Below are positions 1-13,665 of a DNA stretch of 64,000 bases, piece after piece (position 1 is the stretch's first letter; each line of letters begins with the position of its first letter). The notes under the pieces are model-generated. The model saw nothing but the letters and a program-made list of their open reading frames with translations, was not told the origin of the DNA and did not search any database. Source of the DNA: Taenia hydatigena (lineage: Eukaryota; Platyhelminthes; Cestoda; Cyclophyllidea; Taeniidae). Where the stretch lies: NCBI GenBank assembly GCA_036345935.2, contig JADWOT020000010.1, positions 1,140,633 through 1,204,632 of the forward strand. The letters are read 5' to 3'. The position numbers were made by a program, and so were the translations under genes.

Positions 1-2118
1 GTCAGAATGCTCAACGCGGACTAAGTAACTGCTTCAAAGCTAACCAACGCAAACAAAGACATTTTTCTCTTTTTAGGCTACGAAGGCGGAGTATTTGTCA
101 CTAGCATCTGACCTGTCAATTAAATTGTTTTGAAGAAATTCTATTAATGCTTGTGTGCCGTTTCAACACCTGCAGACTTTGTGTCGAAACCTAAAAATTT
201 TAGAATATGTGACAATGTCGAAATAATTTTGATTTATTCAGTGCGTACGGTGGAGTCGTTGTTCTGTCACATCATCTCTTCCCCATCTCCTGCGAGTTAA
301 GATGCCATTACGAATTTAAGAGCATTTAAGTAGCGATGCGGGTGTTTAACCAATAAGATAAAAGAGGCGTTTTCGGGCTGTATGGCTTGTAAATTGACAT
401 AAAAATGGCAGTTAGTGAGCAGGTTGTTAGCATCCTCTGATCATATGTTGATTTCACCCCACACTGCTTCTTTGTCCATAAGCACGTGGGGCGACTAATT
501 GCCAGACTGCTCTCTGATAAACGTCAGCACCCTTCAGCTCCATTCACAGGTTAATCTCGTGCTAACGGCCTAAGATCAAGTCTTCTTAAATCTGTCAACA
601 TAAATTTGGTTGCAATTGTAATTAGCGACACTTTCCTAAGTACACTGTGTCAGAGGCAAGAAATTCACCCCAAATGAAACACTTCCAAGTCGTCGCGAGC
701 TACTAGGAGAAAAGCGAGTGTGAACACACGGTCACTACATCATCACCAGTTGCACTAGCATAATCTCCACTTTTCCTTCGACTAATCCTCTGTCTCACCG
801 TGGCATCTACGGTCATGAATTTTTTGCTCATCTGGAGACATTTCCACATCTTTATCAGTTGATGCTTCAGAAGGTGTTTGCCGCGAAGGGAGGAAGCAGC
901 AATGGTTTTCTGTGTACCGCATAAGGGTGCGGCGTGCACACTTTACAAGACGTACTGAGCAAAAGTAGCTTAGATATTTGGAAAATTCCTAAACGTTTCA
1001 TGGGTTAGTGACTAATCAGAGTACTTTTTCAATGAGCTTACTGCGGTGCAAATAATTTTGAACCCTTATGGAAGTCAAGGTGTGGAGAAGACAAGACGAA
1101 TTTGATCTGATGTGATTTGACTTGATCCATTCACTTTGCCACCTAAGTTAAAAGTGTGCATTAAAAGTAAAAAGGGAAACCAAAACGTGTCCATTACAAT
1201 AAAGAAAGATATGGTGGGAATGTCTACACTTATAATAAATAGGGTTTTTACCAAAATAGACTGACAGCGTCTGACTGAATGATAAGCGTACCATAATTTG
1301 GAAGACGATTTAGTTTGCTGACTACTGGACTCTAGCCTAAGTGCAAGCTGATTTTGTGTGAATTGTATATTTTAGCATTGGTTGCTATCATTAGCCGAGC
1401 ATATTTTTTGCTCCTGCATCCATTATGAGTGATCACTTAGTGCGAATGCTTGGTGACATAGGGCGACATTGGCTTAATCTTTGATATGCAGTAATCTCCT
1501 GCACATTTCGTCTGTCTGCATGTAGAGCTGATCAACCAGGTGTTGTTAGAAGAGGGCATGATGCCCTAAGATATTCAAGAACTTTTCCTTGAAAGGTAAC
1601 ACTTTTGGCAAACGAATGAAGTGGGAACAATTGTCATGCAGCGGTCGGTCATCAGACTGGCGACAAGGCATCAGGCAGAATGAGCCTTCGGGTTGGGATC
1701 ACGTGATCAGGAGGAATGAGTTAATGGCGGTTGAAGTATGAAGCTGGCGCCTTGTTCAATTATGCACTGGGAGCAACCCTATCTTGTGGGAGTTGGCATT
1801 ACCTCCATGGGCCAGTACTTATGCTGAATACCTGTAAGTTTCCACCCTTTTCTCCTGCGAAGTTAATTTCTTCAGCCTCTTCATTGATGATAAATTCTTA
1901 TGTAAAGGGTAGCTTCATGTACTGTTTGGAAAGCTGACGAAAATTGTTAAAAGTAGCAGGAAGTGCACAAGAAACCGGTATCGAGTCTACTCTAGCACAC
2001 ACTTTGCCAGTCTCTATCGGACAAGTTGCAGTTCATGCCAGTCTGGAAGAACATTTGTTATCAACGAAGCAAATAGCAGGGTGCTTTGGATGCTCGCGAA
2101 CGTCTTTTAACCACGCAG
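1..2118. other. No gene recognised; possibly intron upstream of the PIGT last exon
   Basis: I read this stretch in both directions and found no exon I could tie to a family. The next exon on the plus strand begins in phase 1 after an AG at 2117-2118, so at least one earlier PIGT exon must exist. I looked for the conserved segments that precede this exon in PIGT and did not find them. The stretch is therefore probably intron, with the earlier exons left of the window. Short ORFs here have no recognisable content. Confidence 0.4.
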
Positions 2119-2534
2119 ATGCCGAGCCTTTTGCGTTTTTCCTACCATTTTCATACTTTCCCTTTTACGGTTCTACCGTGAATCGCACAGAGCTCGCAAT
2201 AGGCGAGGGTTTCGTGCGTCTTTACTCCGAGACGCCACTCATTCGCCTCCCCGTGCCCGACTTCAGTATGCCATTCAAAGCCCTCTGCTTGGTCTGTTCC
2301 GTAATCGCGTTGCTCTTCGGCGGAGTACACAAACTCACTACTTCCGCCATGGTTCCTGTGGCCGCTGAGGGCGATGAGGAAGTGGTCGACAAATCGCCCA
2401 TCGTTCGGCTCTGCCAGAAGTTGAAAACCGTGCTTCAGTATGTGCGTAGACAGGTGCACCTTAAATCGGACTGGCGTCTCGTTGTGATCGCGTCTTCTTT
2501 CTTTCTGGCTGTTTTTCGAAATGTTTTTGAATGA
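2119..2534 (+). CDS. PIGT: PIGT, last exon (GPI transamidase subunit), 5' partial
   Basis: PIGT is a subunit of the ER-membrane GPI transamidase, which replaces the C-terminal signal of a precursor protein with a GPI anchor. The exon follows a good acceptor (TTTTAACCACGCAG) and enters in phase 1. It reads about 138 residues to a TGA. The signature is the block FVRLYSETPLIRLPVPDFSM, which matches the juxtamembrane segment of animal PIGT (VRLYTEPLL..LPTPDFSMP), followed at once by the hydrophobic segment ALCLVCSVIALLFGG, the single membrane anchor of the family. After it comes a basic stretch. Unlike human PIGT, which ends soon after this, the frame continues into a second hydrophobic segment (LVVIASSFFLAVF). 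I saw no stop or frameshift. A candidate poly(A) signal, AATAAA, lies at 2985-2990. The family call is secure; the extra tail could be real or a missed splice. Confidence 0.85.
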
Positions 2535-3974
2535 ATTTCTCTTTCTAGCCTTGTGTGGCTTTTAGTCAAATTGAGCACTTCGCGAGGCCTTATCTTGATG
2601 ATATAATTCACAGGGTATGGTTGTATTCGCCTCCACTCCATGGGATTCGACGTTGGTACGCTTGTTGAGTTCGCTGCCCTGATGTTTTACAATATCACCT
2701 CGGGTGTACCCCTGAAGTGTGTTGGCGATTCGTGCGAGTTATTCCCGCCTTTGTGTGTTTTAAGCTGCCACCTTCACATCGAGTTGCAAGGAGACGTGTG
2801 AACCTGTATTTATCAAGGCTTAAGTAGGTGTCTTGTTGATCTCGAAGAGACATGGGCGTTGGTCGTGGCTGCTTATTTGAAACTTGGCATTGATCTGGTA
2901 AATGTCTACTTTGGGGGCAGAAACCACACAAGATGGTCGCCGTTTTCACTATTTCTTGGTTAATTTTGGAACTGCAAGAGAAATAATAAATACCATATCC
3001 TTCTGTTTGTGCACGTCTACTGCCATCGTAAATGACCTATTTTTCCTTGGATTATATTTAAAAAAGTCAGCAAACTACCATTATTGCCAACTTCCTGATG
3101 TAAACGGTCTAGGCGGTGTCCAGTGATTTCAGACGAAACATCTCATTAGAATGAAACTATTCTCTACATGTGCGCAAGCTCCCTGAGTATTGTGTGAGAT
3201 TCATTTAGTCCACATGGCAAGAAAGTGACATCACTTTGACCAGGCATCAAGAGCGAAAGTGATGTTTCGTCGAATGTTGGTCACAGCTTTTTGTACACCT
3301 CAAATCCCTATCAGCAAGGTACACCCTAATTCTCGCGCATCATGGGCCACTCCAGGGGAGCGAAGTTAGGGGCAGTTCAATGGACTCAACAAAGCAGTGA
3401 GACCCTCCACGATTCTCACATCTACCGAACTGTACAGACCGCGGGAGTGGAGACCTCTGAGCTTCATTACTTTGCTGTTAATATAAGCCGTGGCCCAAGC
3501 TATGGAGCAACCTTAGTAACTCAAACTAATTTTAATCATTAACGACCAGACCGTAAATGAAAAAGAACATTTGTTAAATAACTGAGAATCGCCACTCTAG
3601 TCATTTCAAAACGATCTGCTCTGGACCTCAAGACCAATTGTGCATTTATTAGCCAACCAGCACTGTAAAGTAGAAAACAGAAAGAACGCAGTCCAAAGGA
3701 CTACCGCCCCATTCTATTCAAAAGTAACCCAAATACCTGCCACCCACAAGTTTAGAAATAACAATGCAGCACACGCATCAGGCGCTACTACAAGTACACC
3801 ACCAAGGTCTTAGTATCGACAAACCACGATTTTACTTGAAACTATAAAATAGACATAGGACTGAACTATATAAATGTCAAGTACTTGCCGGCAATACGCA
3901 GTCATCGCTTATAACCTATTCCAGGCGAATAAAGAACTGATATACAAACGACATATTTCGCTTTTAACTCCCAA
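2535..3974. other. Intergenic region between the convergent PIGT and UBE2Z-like genes
   Basis: This should contain the PIGT 3' UTR (AATAAA at 2985-2990) and the 3' UTR of the minus-strand UBE2Z-like gene. A TTTATT near 3645, which is AATAAA on the minus strand, is a possible poly(A) signal. No coding segment was recognised; the small ORFs are unremarkable. Confidence 0.4.
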
Positions 3975-4790
3975 CTAGAGGTTTGCTTTCAATACCTCAA
4001 GACGAGTCCGAATATTACCGAACTGGAAAGTACCTCCAGAGGTACCGAAGGGATCGTTCATTGGCATCGCGTCCTTCGAAGCTCCATCATCACAAGCTTG
4101 AAGATAGTCCTCGTACTGCTCCAAGAACGTGGCCTTCACTATTTCAAAAAGGTCATCAGGGAAGCTAGCTTCCCGTTCCATTACGTCGCAAACGGCACAA
4201 CGGAGAGTCTCGTGCTTAATCATTTCGTCGTAATGGGCTGAGGCTCTCGGATTGGTAGTTTTTCAAATCCAGGCTCGTTGTAGTAAGGTTCCGCGTTCAT
4301 GAGAGGTTGAATAGAGAGCAAGACAGATGTCAAATTCTGTATTGGTGACCACTGAGGACCTGACCATGTTCCGATAATGCTAAGGGACACCTGAAAACGG
4401 AGTATGATCTTGAGCCGGCATCCCTAAACAGAACACTCCTATTTCAAATCTCAGATATATCATACCAAATAAGCAACAGAAACAAAACCAAAGTACCTTG
4501 CCACTCGCATAAAGATTGGGGCCAAATCTAACAGTTCCTCCACCTGTGTTGATGATACGCGCTTTAGGCGGACTCAAGGGATAATCCGTAGGAAAGGCGA
4601 TAAGGAATATGAAAAAGCCACCTTTGTAAGGAGTGTCTGCAGGACCATTGATCACGGCGTATACTTTTCCCAAATCTTCTGAACATGGAGTAACAATAAC
4701 AACTTCCGGAGGATCCCTAAAATTGCTCTTATTTTTCCAGTATCCTACTGATAAAACTTCCTCAGATCAGTTTTTATTCGCGTTTGCGAA
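3975..4790 (-). pseudogene. UBE2Z: UBE2Z-like E2, three exons, catalytic Cys replaced by Ser and one frameshift
   Basis: UBE2Z is the E2 that takes ubiquitin or FAT10 from UBA6 through an active-site cysteine. Three exons in matching phases are visible: 4749-4790 (ending RIKTDLRKFYQ), 4497-4716 and 3975-4390. Family landmarks are NGPADTPYKGGFF, the segment around [23 protein letters not shown], the run [10 protein letters not shown], and [16 protein letters not shown], all in the UBE2Z order. There are two defects. First, the residue after GKV, where the family has the thioester Cys (GKVCLS), is Ser, codon TCC at 4385-4387. The nearby NPN of UBE2Z is also GPN. Second, after NEPGFEK the frame is lost at a T5 run (A5 in the sense strand, 4259-4263), and the rest continues in the +1 frame (ASAHYDEM). 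The true N-terminal exon was not found. This is either a decaying copy or an inactive E2 variant with a sequencing indel. The C-terminus is shorter than in human UBE2Z. Confidence 0.8.
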
Positions 4791-5618
4791 CTGAACATCA
4801 AAGTACGACCTTTGCTAAGTGCCACCGGATCCCAGTTCCTAACTTCCATCCTCTTGATAAACCGAATGCTTCGAAAAACGACCTACAAACCTCAGAAGAG
4901 CGTTCTTGCAGTGGTAAATTAAAACGTTTCTGGTGTTGGATTTGTTATGCCTCAACCCCTCACTCTTGGGAAAAATTCGTTTACAATTACGCCGAAAAAT
5001 TTATGTTAAGCAATACTCGGCATTTGTTCTGCACATTCGGTTGTTTAAATCAACAGGGTTCCTTAGAATGCATATGGAAAAAATTCCAAATTAACATTAA
5101 CGTCGTGTGTGCTAGTCATCAAAAAATACTTGATAGCTCGTCAAGTTGTTTTGTAGTGAACACTTGTAGTAACCTAACTTTCTGGCCGCTAACTACGGCT
5201 CGAGAACCACGCCCGCCACCCTCCCTCCTTGACGCCTACCCTGGCCCCATAGCAGTGACGCTGCACATAATCCATCTAATTCGAGGTTTTTAAGTCACTT
5301 TCATGCACAGTACTACCCTCTCTCCGCCCTAGGCGGGAATTGGCTAGCGTCAGTGGGGCAGCGCCCGACGAGGCTCCCACCTGGGCACGCCGTCATGCTT
5401 ACTCGGCATTTTCTAATCCTTCAACAGAACCGGCGGTGCAGAAACCCGACCCCACAGTAATACAGCCCCATCGCTCACCAGCGGTAATCTTCACGAAGAT
5501 CGCGGAGCGAAATTCGTTAACGTGATTTTACTGGCACTTTAACAAATACGAAAGTCTATATAAAAGTATACGATTATACGCGATGTAAGCATACACGATT
5601 AGCACGGGGACGGGGAGG
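4791..5618. other. Between the UBE2Z-like and TYMS genes; GC-richer patch about 5195-5500
   Basis: The start of the minus-strand UBE2Z-like gene should lie here or further right. The patch at about 5195-5500 is clearly richer in G+C than its surroundings, which could mark a promoter or 5' exon, but I could not read a UBE2Z N-terminus in it. A 169-codon plus-strand ORF (4784-5293) crosses the UBE2Z mini-exon and has no recognisable domain. I treat it as chance. Confidence 0.3.
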
Positions 5619-8307
<2,689 letters not shown>

Positions 8308-9809
8308 CTAGTGTGGTGAATACAAACTTAGAGACACAGAAATACCCATCACAAAAGCATATTTATGTGCAAGCTCAAAGTATTGGGACTGTGAGTAAGA
8401 CCGGAGAACAGGACGTAACACAAGCCTACGAGCCCAAGTCTCTGCACTAACTAATCCCCAGCCAATTCGATCTTTAGAAACGAGACACAATCAGTGAGCC
8501 TTAATGACAACCACCAGCCCCGACTACAAGCTCATTCCGCAGAACAAGGAGACGGATGCACTGCAGACTAGGGTCTGCGACTAACCTCACTGATTGCCAC
8601 CGTTAATTTCAAAAGCACACAGCTGCAAATTGCTTCGAGAATACCACTACTCAAAGGTTGAGCAACACCGTTTACGCGCCAAATCTATTTCTGAAAGACG
8701 TCAAACACGGTGTTGCCAAACAGTCCTGTGAAACACGCTTTGACAACTGCGAAAGAATGAATTTACCATAGTCAAAGACCTCTTCGCTAAACTAGTACTA
8801 CAATATTAATTGTAAGATACAATCACAACGAGCATTAACCCGAATCCTAGGAAAAGGGGGGACAACAAAGCTACGCACAAGACACAGGACGTATCCATTT
8901 GCGCTAGCATTGATAAACGTAATGTACACGTTAAAAAATGATTATACACATAATCATATAAAAAGGATTTGCGCGTTTTTAATTATGTTTTCAGTCTACT
9001 GTTAGTAGCGATACTTTAAAGTCTTGTTAAATTGGTTTGCGGTAGTGAAGTTATACACTCTTGCTGGATATCGCATACATATTCCCCATAGTACAGCAAT
9101 GATTTATGTCTGCAGCATTAGAACAGCGTCCATATGTTATTTTTATGTCACTTAGCATGGGACCCGAAAATTACCAATGCGCAAAGCTGCCAAATCGTAA
9201 CTCTCAAAGAAATCGTCCTACTTTTAAAACTATACAAAAACAAACTAATATTTAAGATAATTAGCGATTTTAAAGTAAATATGAAACATGAGGTTGGAGT
9301 AGTAGCTCATTACCATTTGACCCTTAACATGTTTTAACTGATCTACAGGTAGGCACAACTTTTAAATTGAATCTCTTGTGCGTTCCCGTGTCTCTTCGTT
9401 GTGCCATTTGGTGTTTGGTAGCTTTGTTGTTGCCCCCATCTCTTGATTTGTTCAGGACGCATTCGAAAGCAGACATCTGTGGAGAACCGTATTCGCTCCA
9501 ATGTTTTGTTGCAAATATTGCTGTACAAGCTTTCTGGACCAACCAGCTTGAAAATCTATTAAGCGGCTTAAAAGCGTCTACTATTGCCGAAGTGGATGTC
9601 CTTGATTTTTGCGTTGTGGTGATTGGCTCTACTTTCTTTTAAGGCATGTTCTGACTGTGCTTTGAAGTCGTTGTTGTGTAAATACAAGATTTCTTAGAAA
9701 GTGAGAATTATCTTCACAACCTGGGTGGATATTTCTTTATTTTTCGAAAATGGCTCCCTGAAAAGAAAGGATGCATGTATCGTGTGCAACTCCACCTTAC
9801 CCTTTAGGC
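8308..9809. other. Head-to-head intergenic region between TYMS and the SLC66A1-like gene
   Basis: The two flanking genes point away from each other, so both promoters should lie here. I see no recognisable coding segment and no clear TATA arrangement that I would call. Confidence 0.35.
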
Positions 9810-12244
9810 ATGGCGTTTCCTGGCACGTTGTCACTTATTCGAGGTGAGCCAACGCCAATTGATGCTAACTGTACAGATGGTATTCAGTGGAGTTAAGTGG
9901 TCTTTCGGCAATGCGCTGTATCTCCACAGGAAATAGTCGCAGTTACTTTTGGCCTCTTATCTACCACCATATGGCTCGTATTTTCGATTCCTCAAATCGT
10001 AGAGAAATGTCGCAAAGGTATTCCCGACCAAGCCGTTTCTCCTTTTTTGCTTGCGTGTTTTCTAGTCGGTGACACTGTTAATCTTGTTGGTTGTATTTTC
10101 GTTCATCAGCTACCTCTACAGGTGAGTTATGACTCGATTTTATAAGGTTTTGTTGCGTTTTGTTCTTGATTTTGCTTGCACCATGAATCTGAAAACCTAG
10201 ACTGAAATAGGCTTTTCTCGCTTAAAACTTTGCTCTTGCTTTGTGAAGGCCTTCGATTATTAACATGGTTAGGCCCTTTAGTTGACTTCTGCTACATATT
10301 TTGAGTTTTATTGTATAATTTAGCAAATTTTAACGTCCTTTTCAGTTTTATAACTTTGAACATCTGACACATTCCAGTGATGTTTGTCATAACCACTTCT
10401 CACTCCTTTTAGACAGTCATGGCTGCAATCGGGATACTCGGTGATCTAATTCAAATTCTTCAATTTTTATATTGCAAGTTCAAGCACAAAATGGTCCTCC
10501 GAGGTAATTATTTTCCTGAAGCTTATTTGTAATTGCATTGTAACGCTTTATCCTTAGATTAAAAGCCTTATGCAACCCCTTATTATTATTATTATCTTCT
10601 AGGCTTCGCCACGCCTATTGAATTCCCTCTACCGAATGATTCTGGGTCCGATGAGGTTGAGCGTGGTTTGTCCCCTCTGAGCTTTGTGCTTAACCGGACC
10701 TATTTGGTCCGCAAATTATCACGATCACAGAAATCCTCCCATGTACCGTCGTCTGCTCGCCGATGAGTCAACAGCCATTCATGGCTTGCGCTCTGAACCC
10801 TTCTTTCCTGTATGTATTCCGATATTGCTGCCTTTAGCATCAGTGGAAAGGATCTTTTTTATTTAAGATCTGTTTACAAACGTAACAGTGGGCTGCTATT
10901 AATGTGGTGACATAACTGCGACTTCTTTTTTTTGTTTGGTCAAGTTTATAACTGTAGTTCCCTTATCGCTGTGATTGGTCCCCTTCCGCGCATCATGTAA
11001 AAACACTTTTCGTCATTTTTTGATACAGTTTTCAAGGAAATTAATCAGCATTCTTTTGTGTTTGCTTATTAAACATGGTGCTAACTACAGTGTTTAACTA
11101 AGAGGGCTTCGCAGTTCCTAAACTAGTAATTTTTTTCGCATTTCAGCCGTTTAAATGGTCACGCTAATAGTTTATTCCGAAAATCAAAGTACTTTTGCTG
11201 TTTTCAAGTCTAAAAATGTTAACACATCTTCATTTCTCTTCTTCACAGAATAACAGTTTGATTGTTGGGTATGTCTTATTGACTACCGAAAACGCTTGCT
11301 TCGATGACTGACTTTTTTGAACCCAAAAGTTTGGAGCCACTGGTTTGTTTAGCTGACTCGGGATTTTAACACTTTATTTCAACGTCAAAAGTGGGTTGCA
11401 AAGTATCATTTAAAGGGCTGATCGAACTTCTCGAACCGCGGAAATAACGATGTGAGAATTTATTAGAGTTATCTGTCTGCTTACATCTCCTGAAATAAAG
11501 CATCTTTTTGTGGTTTCAGTGGCGACGTGGTTCAATGGAGGGTCTCAGTCCAGTAACCTTCATCTTCGCTATCATTGGCAACGTTGCGTACACACTGCAG
11601 ATCTTTCTGACTTCCGTCGAGTCTGCATTCATCATCCGTGCCCTCCCTTGGCTCTTCGGTTCCCTGGGTGTCGTCCTTTTTGATATCATCGTGCGTTTCA
11701 CTCTTCTCTCCCTTCCTTTTTGCATAGTTACATAAATGCGATGAAGTATACTTCTACAGTGCGTGGTTTATAAGATACTCGTGTATCCTTATGCGCACTG
11801 TGTGTTCTATGGCTTTTCTGTTTGTCAAGGCATTGAGTAGGTATTTTTATTAGCCTTCCCTTTCGATATTTATCATGCTATTCCTCTACTCTTCCCTACT
11901 TGCTTAATTATGCAGAAGTTTTCGATAGTTCCAATTGTAAAAGTTAGTTAATAATTGACTAACGATTGCAGAAAACCATTGACTTGCGGAGGATCGACTA
12001 TCATTTCTGCAAGATGAAGCAATTTAAAAATAATTAATTCCGAACAACATATATATGGGAGCTCTAATTCTAAATTTGTACCAATGTTCGCGGGTTAGAT
12101 TAAGGTCCTCGACATCTTTTACCTAGTCTTGCCTTAATGTAGTTAGTTGGTTTTTTTCAAATGATCTCTCACTTTTTCTAGATTTGCGCACAGTTTTGCC
12201 GCTATCAGGGAAGGGACTACATTTCACCGGAGGAAGATGTTTAA
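9810..12244 (+). pseudogene. SLC66A1: SLC66A1/PQLC2-like lysosomal PQ-loop transporter, damaged
   Basis: The family exports cationic amino acids from lysosomes and has seven membrane helices with two PQ-loop repeats. Exons seen: 9810-10121, 10413-10503, 10603-10809, 11520-11690 and 12182-12244. Exon 1 has an NCT glycosylation site, then GIQWS and the first PQ motif (FSIPQIV, codons 58-64), DQAVSPFLL and FLVGDTVNLVG, ending HQLPLQ, a junction shared with human SLC66A1. Exon 11520-11690 has IFAIIGNVAYTL and the near-invariant ALPWLFGSLGVVLFDII. Defects: codon 29 is TAA (9894-9896), two residues after the QW of the family; exon 3 opens in one frame, hits TGA at 10764-10766, and its second half reads well (LLADESTAIHGLRSEPFFP) only in the next frame. 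No exon carrying the second PQ motif could be identified in 10810-11519. The identity is secure. Whether the damage is genomic or from sequencing is open. Confidence 0.8.
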
Positions 12245-13665
12245 GTTACCACATGTTGAGACTGCTTCCAATGACTCGGTTTTTCCTATTTTATCGTCGA
12301 TTTACTCGTACCGTTTCATTATACATCTCCGGATCCTGAATTCTCTTCTTTTTATGCAGTGCTTGCATCTCATTTTCTATCCTCTGAGCTACACGGGTGC
12401 TCCGAGTCGAGGGTTGGGCTTGTTTGTGCTACCTTTTTTAGCTATTATTATTCATTCAATCGGTGTTTTCTGTTCGACAATTTGAATAGCTTGTCCTGCT
12501 GCATTGGAGTTCCCAATCTATCCTTTCTCCCTGATAACCACGGCTACACAGAAAGCTGGCTAATATTGCGTCAGTGTCCTTTTGGAGTTAAGCGATTTTT
12601 ATAATTACCTTCATTTTGAAATATTTACCAGATTAGAGCTTCTGTTCGTGCGCCAGGTAAATCTATCCTAACTTCCCGCTATCTTTATGTTTCTCCTGAT
12701 TTGCGGCCGCGTTGCAGTGGGAACCTAGGACTCACATATTTGCCGATGTCAGGTTAAAGGTTTTGTGAAGGCTGCATTTGTCGCTCAACAGCTTATCACA
12801 GATGTTCTCATAAATTTCATGTGATCGAATAATTCTAACATTAAAAAGAATTAGTTTTGAGATCAGATTTTCATCACTTGCTCTAATTACGGCTTAAGCT
12901 CGGCTATGGTCTTGGCTAACTTCTGTTGAAGAGTTCTAAACCTTCGGTTGATGGGATGCCGCATTTAGGATTCCGAATACGATTTGGGGGGGTAAAGGCA
13001 TCCAAAGCTAATTTTAGTAAATCCGCTTTTTCAGGCATTTTTCATGCTCGTATCCGCCATTGAGGTTGTGGTGGCCAAACTCGCGGTGTGCTTATGGATG
13101 TCATCTCCCCAGTATTCTAGGCGTGGTGTTCGTGCTAATCAAATTTGGAGGCCTGGAAGATAGCATGGCATAAGCAACATGAGTCGTTTATGTAGAATTT
13201 GCGTATGCATTCGCACATGACGTAAGAGTTGACTCGTTTTGTTTATCACTGAATATTTTAATCCACATTCTTCGTGCGCAGGAGTTTTCGCTATTATTTT
13301 GAAGACTTTGGCGCCAAGTTAAACTACGCGTGTCTCCATCCTGTGACCTTCATAAACCAATCAGTACTTAATGCTTCTGTGATAGTGTCACTAGCGTTAC
13401 TTAGGGTGCCCTCCAATCAGGTAAGACTTTCCAAGGCTTTTTATGAATCATACGAACTTAGAGGCTTGGGATTTATGAGGCCTGACATACTCAACCAGCC
13501 CTCGTGCTTTAGCCCTGAGGTCAGATTAGACTCTTGAAGAAGCTCGAAAGCTACCCCATTCCCCACTTTGGTCTTTTATAGAATTTCCAATGCAGCGTCC
13601 ACTGTGGTCATCTCCCATGATTTGAGACACCTTTCTGTTGTCTATTGCTAGCAGCATTTAGTGCG
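12245..13665. other. Intergenic region between the SLC66A1-like gene and LSM10
   Basis: It holds the 3' UTR of the transporter gene and the LSM10 promoter. Several short plus-strand ORFs (for example 13274-13537) have no recognisable content. No repeat stood out. Confidence 0.35.

Noticed and set aside
4784..5293. 169-codon plus-strand ORF
   Set aside because: It starts inside the antisense of the UBE2Z-like mini-exon, shows no domain, and lies in a GC-variable patch. Probably chance.
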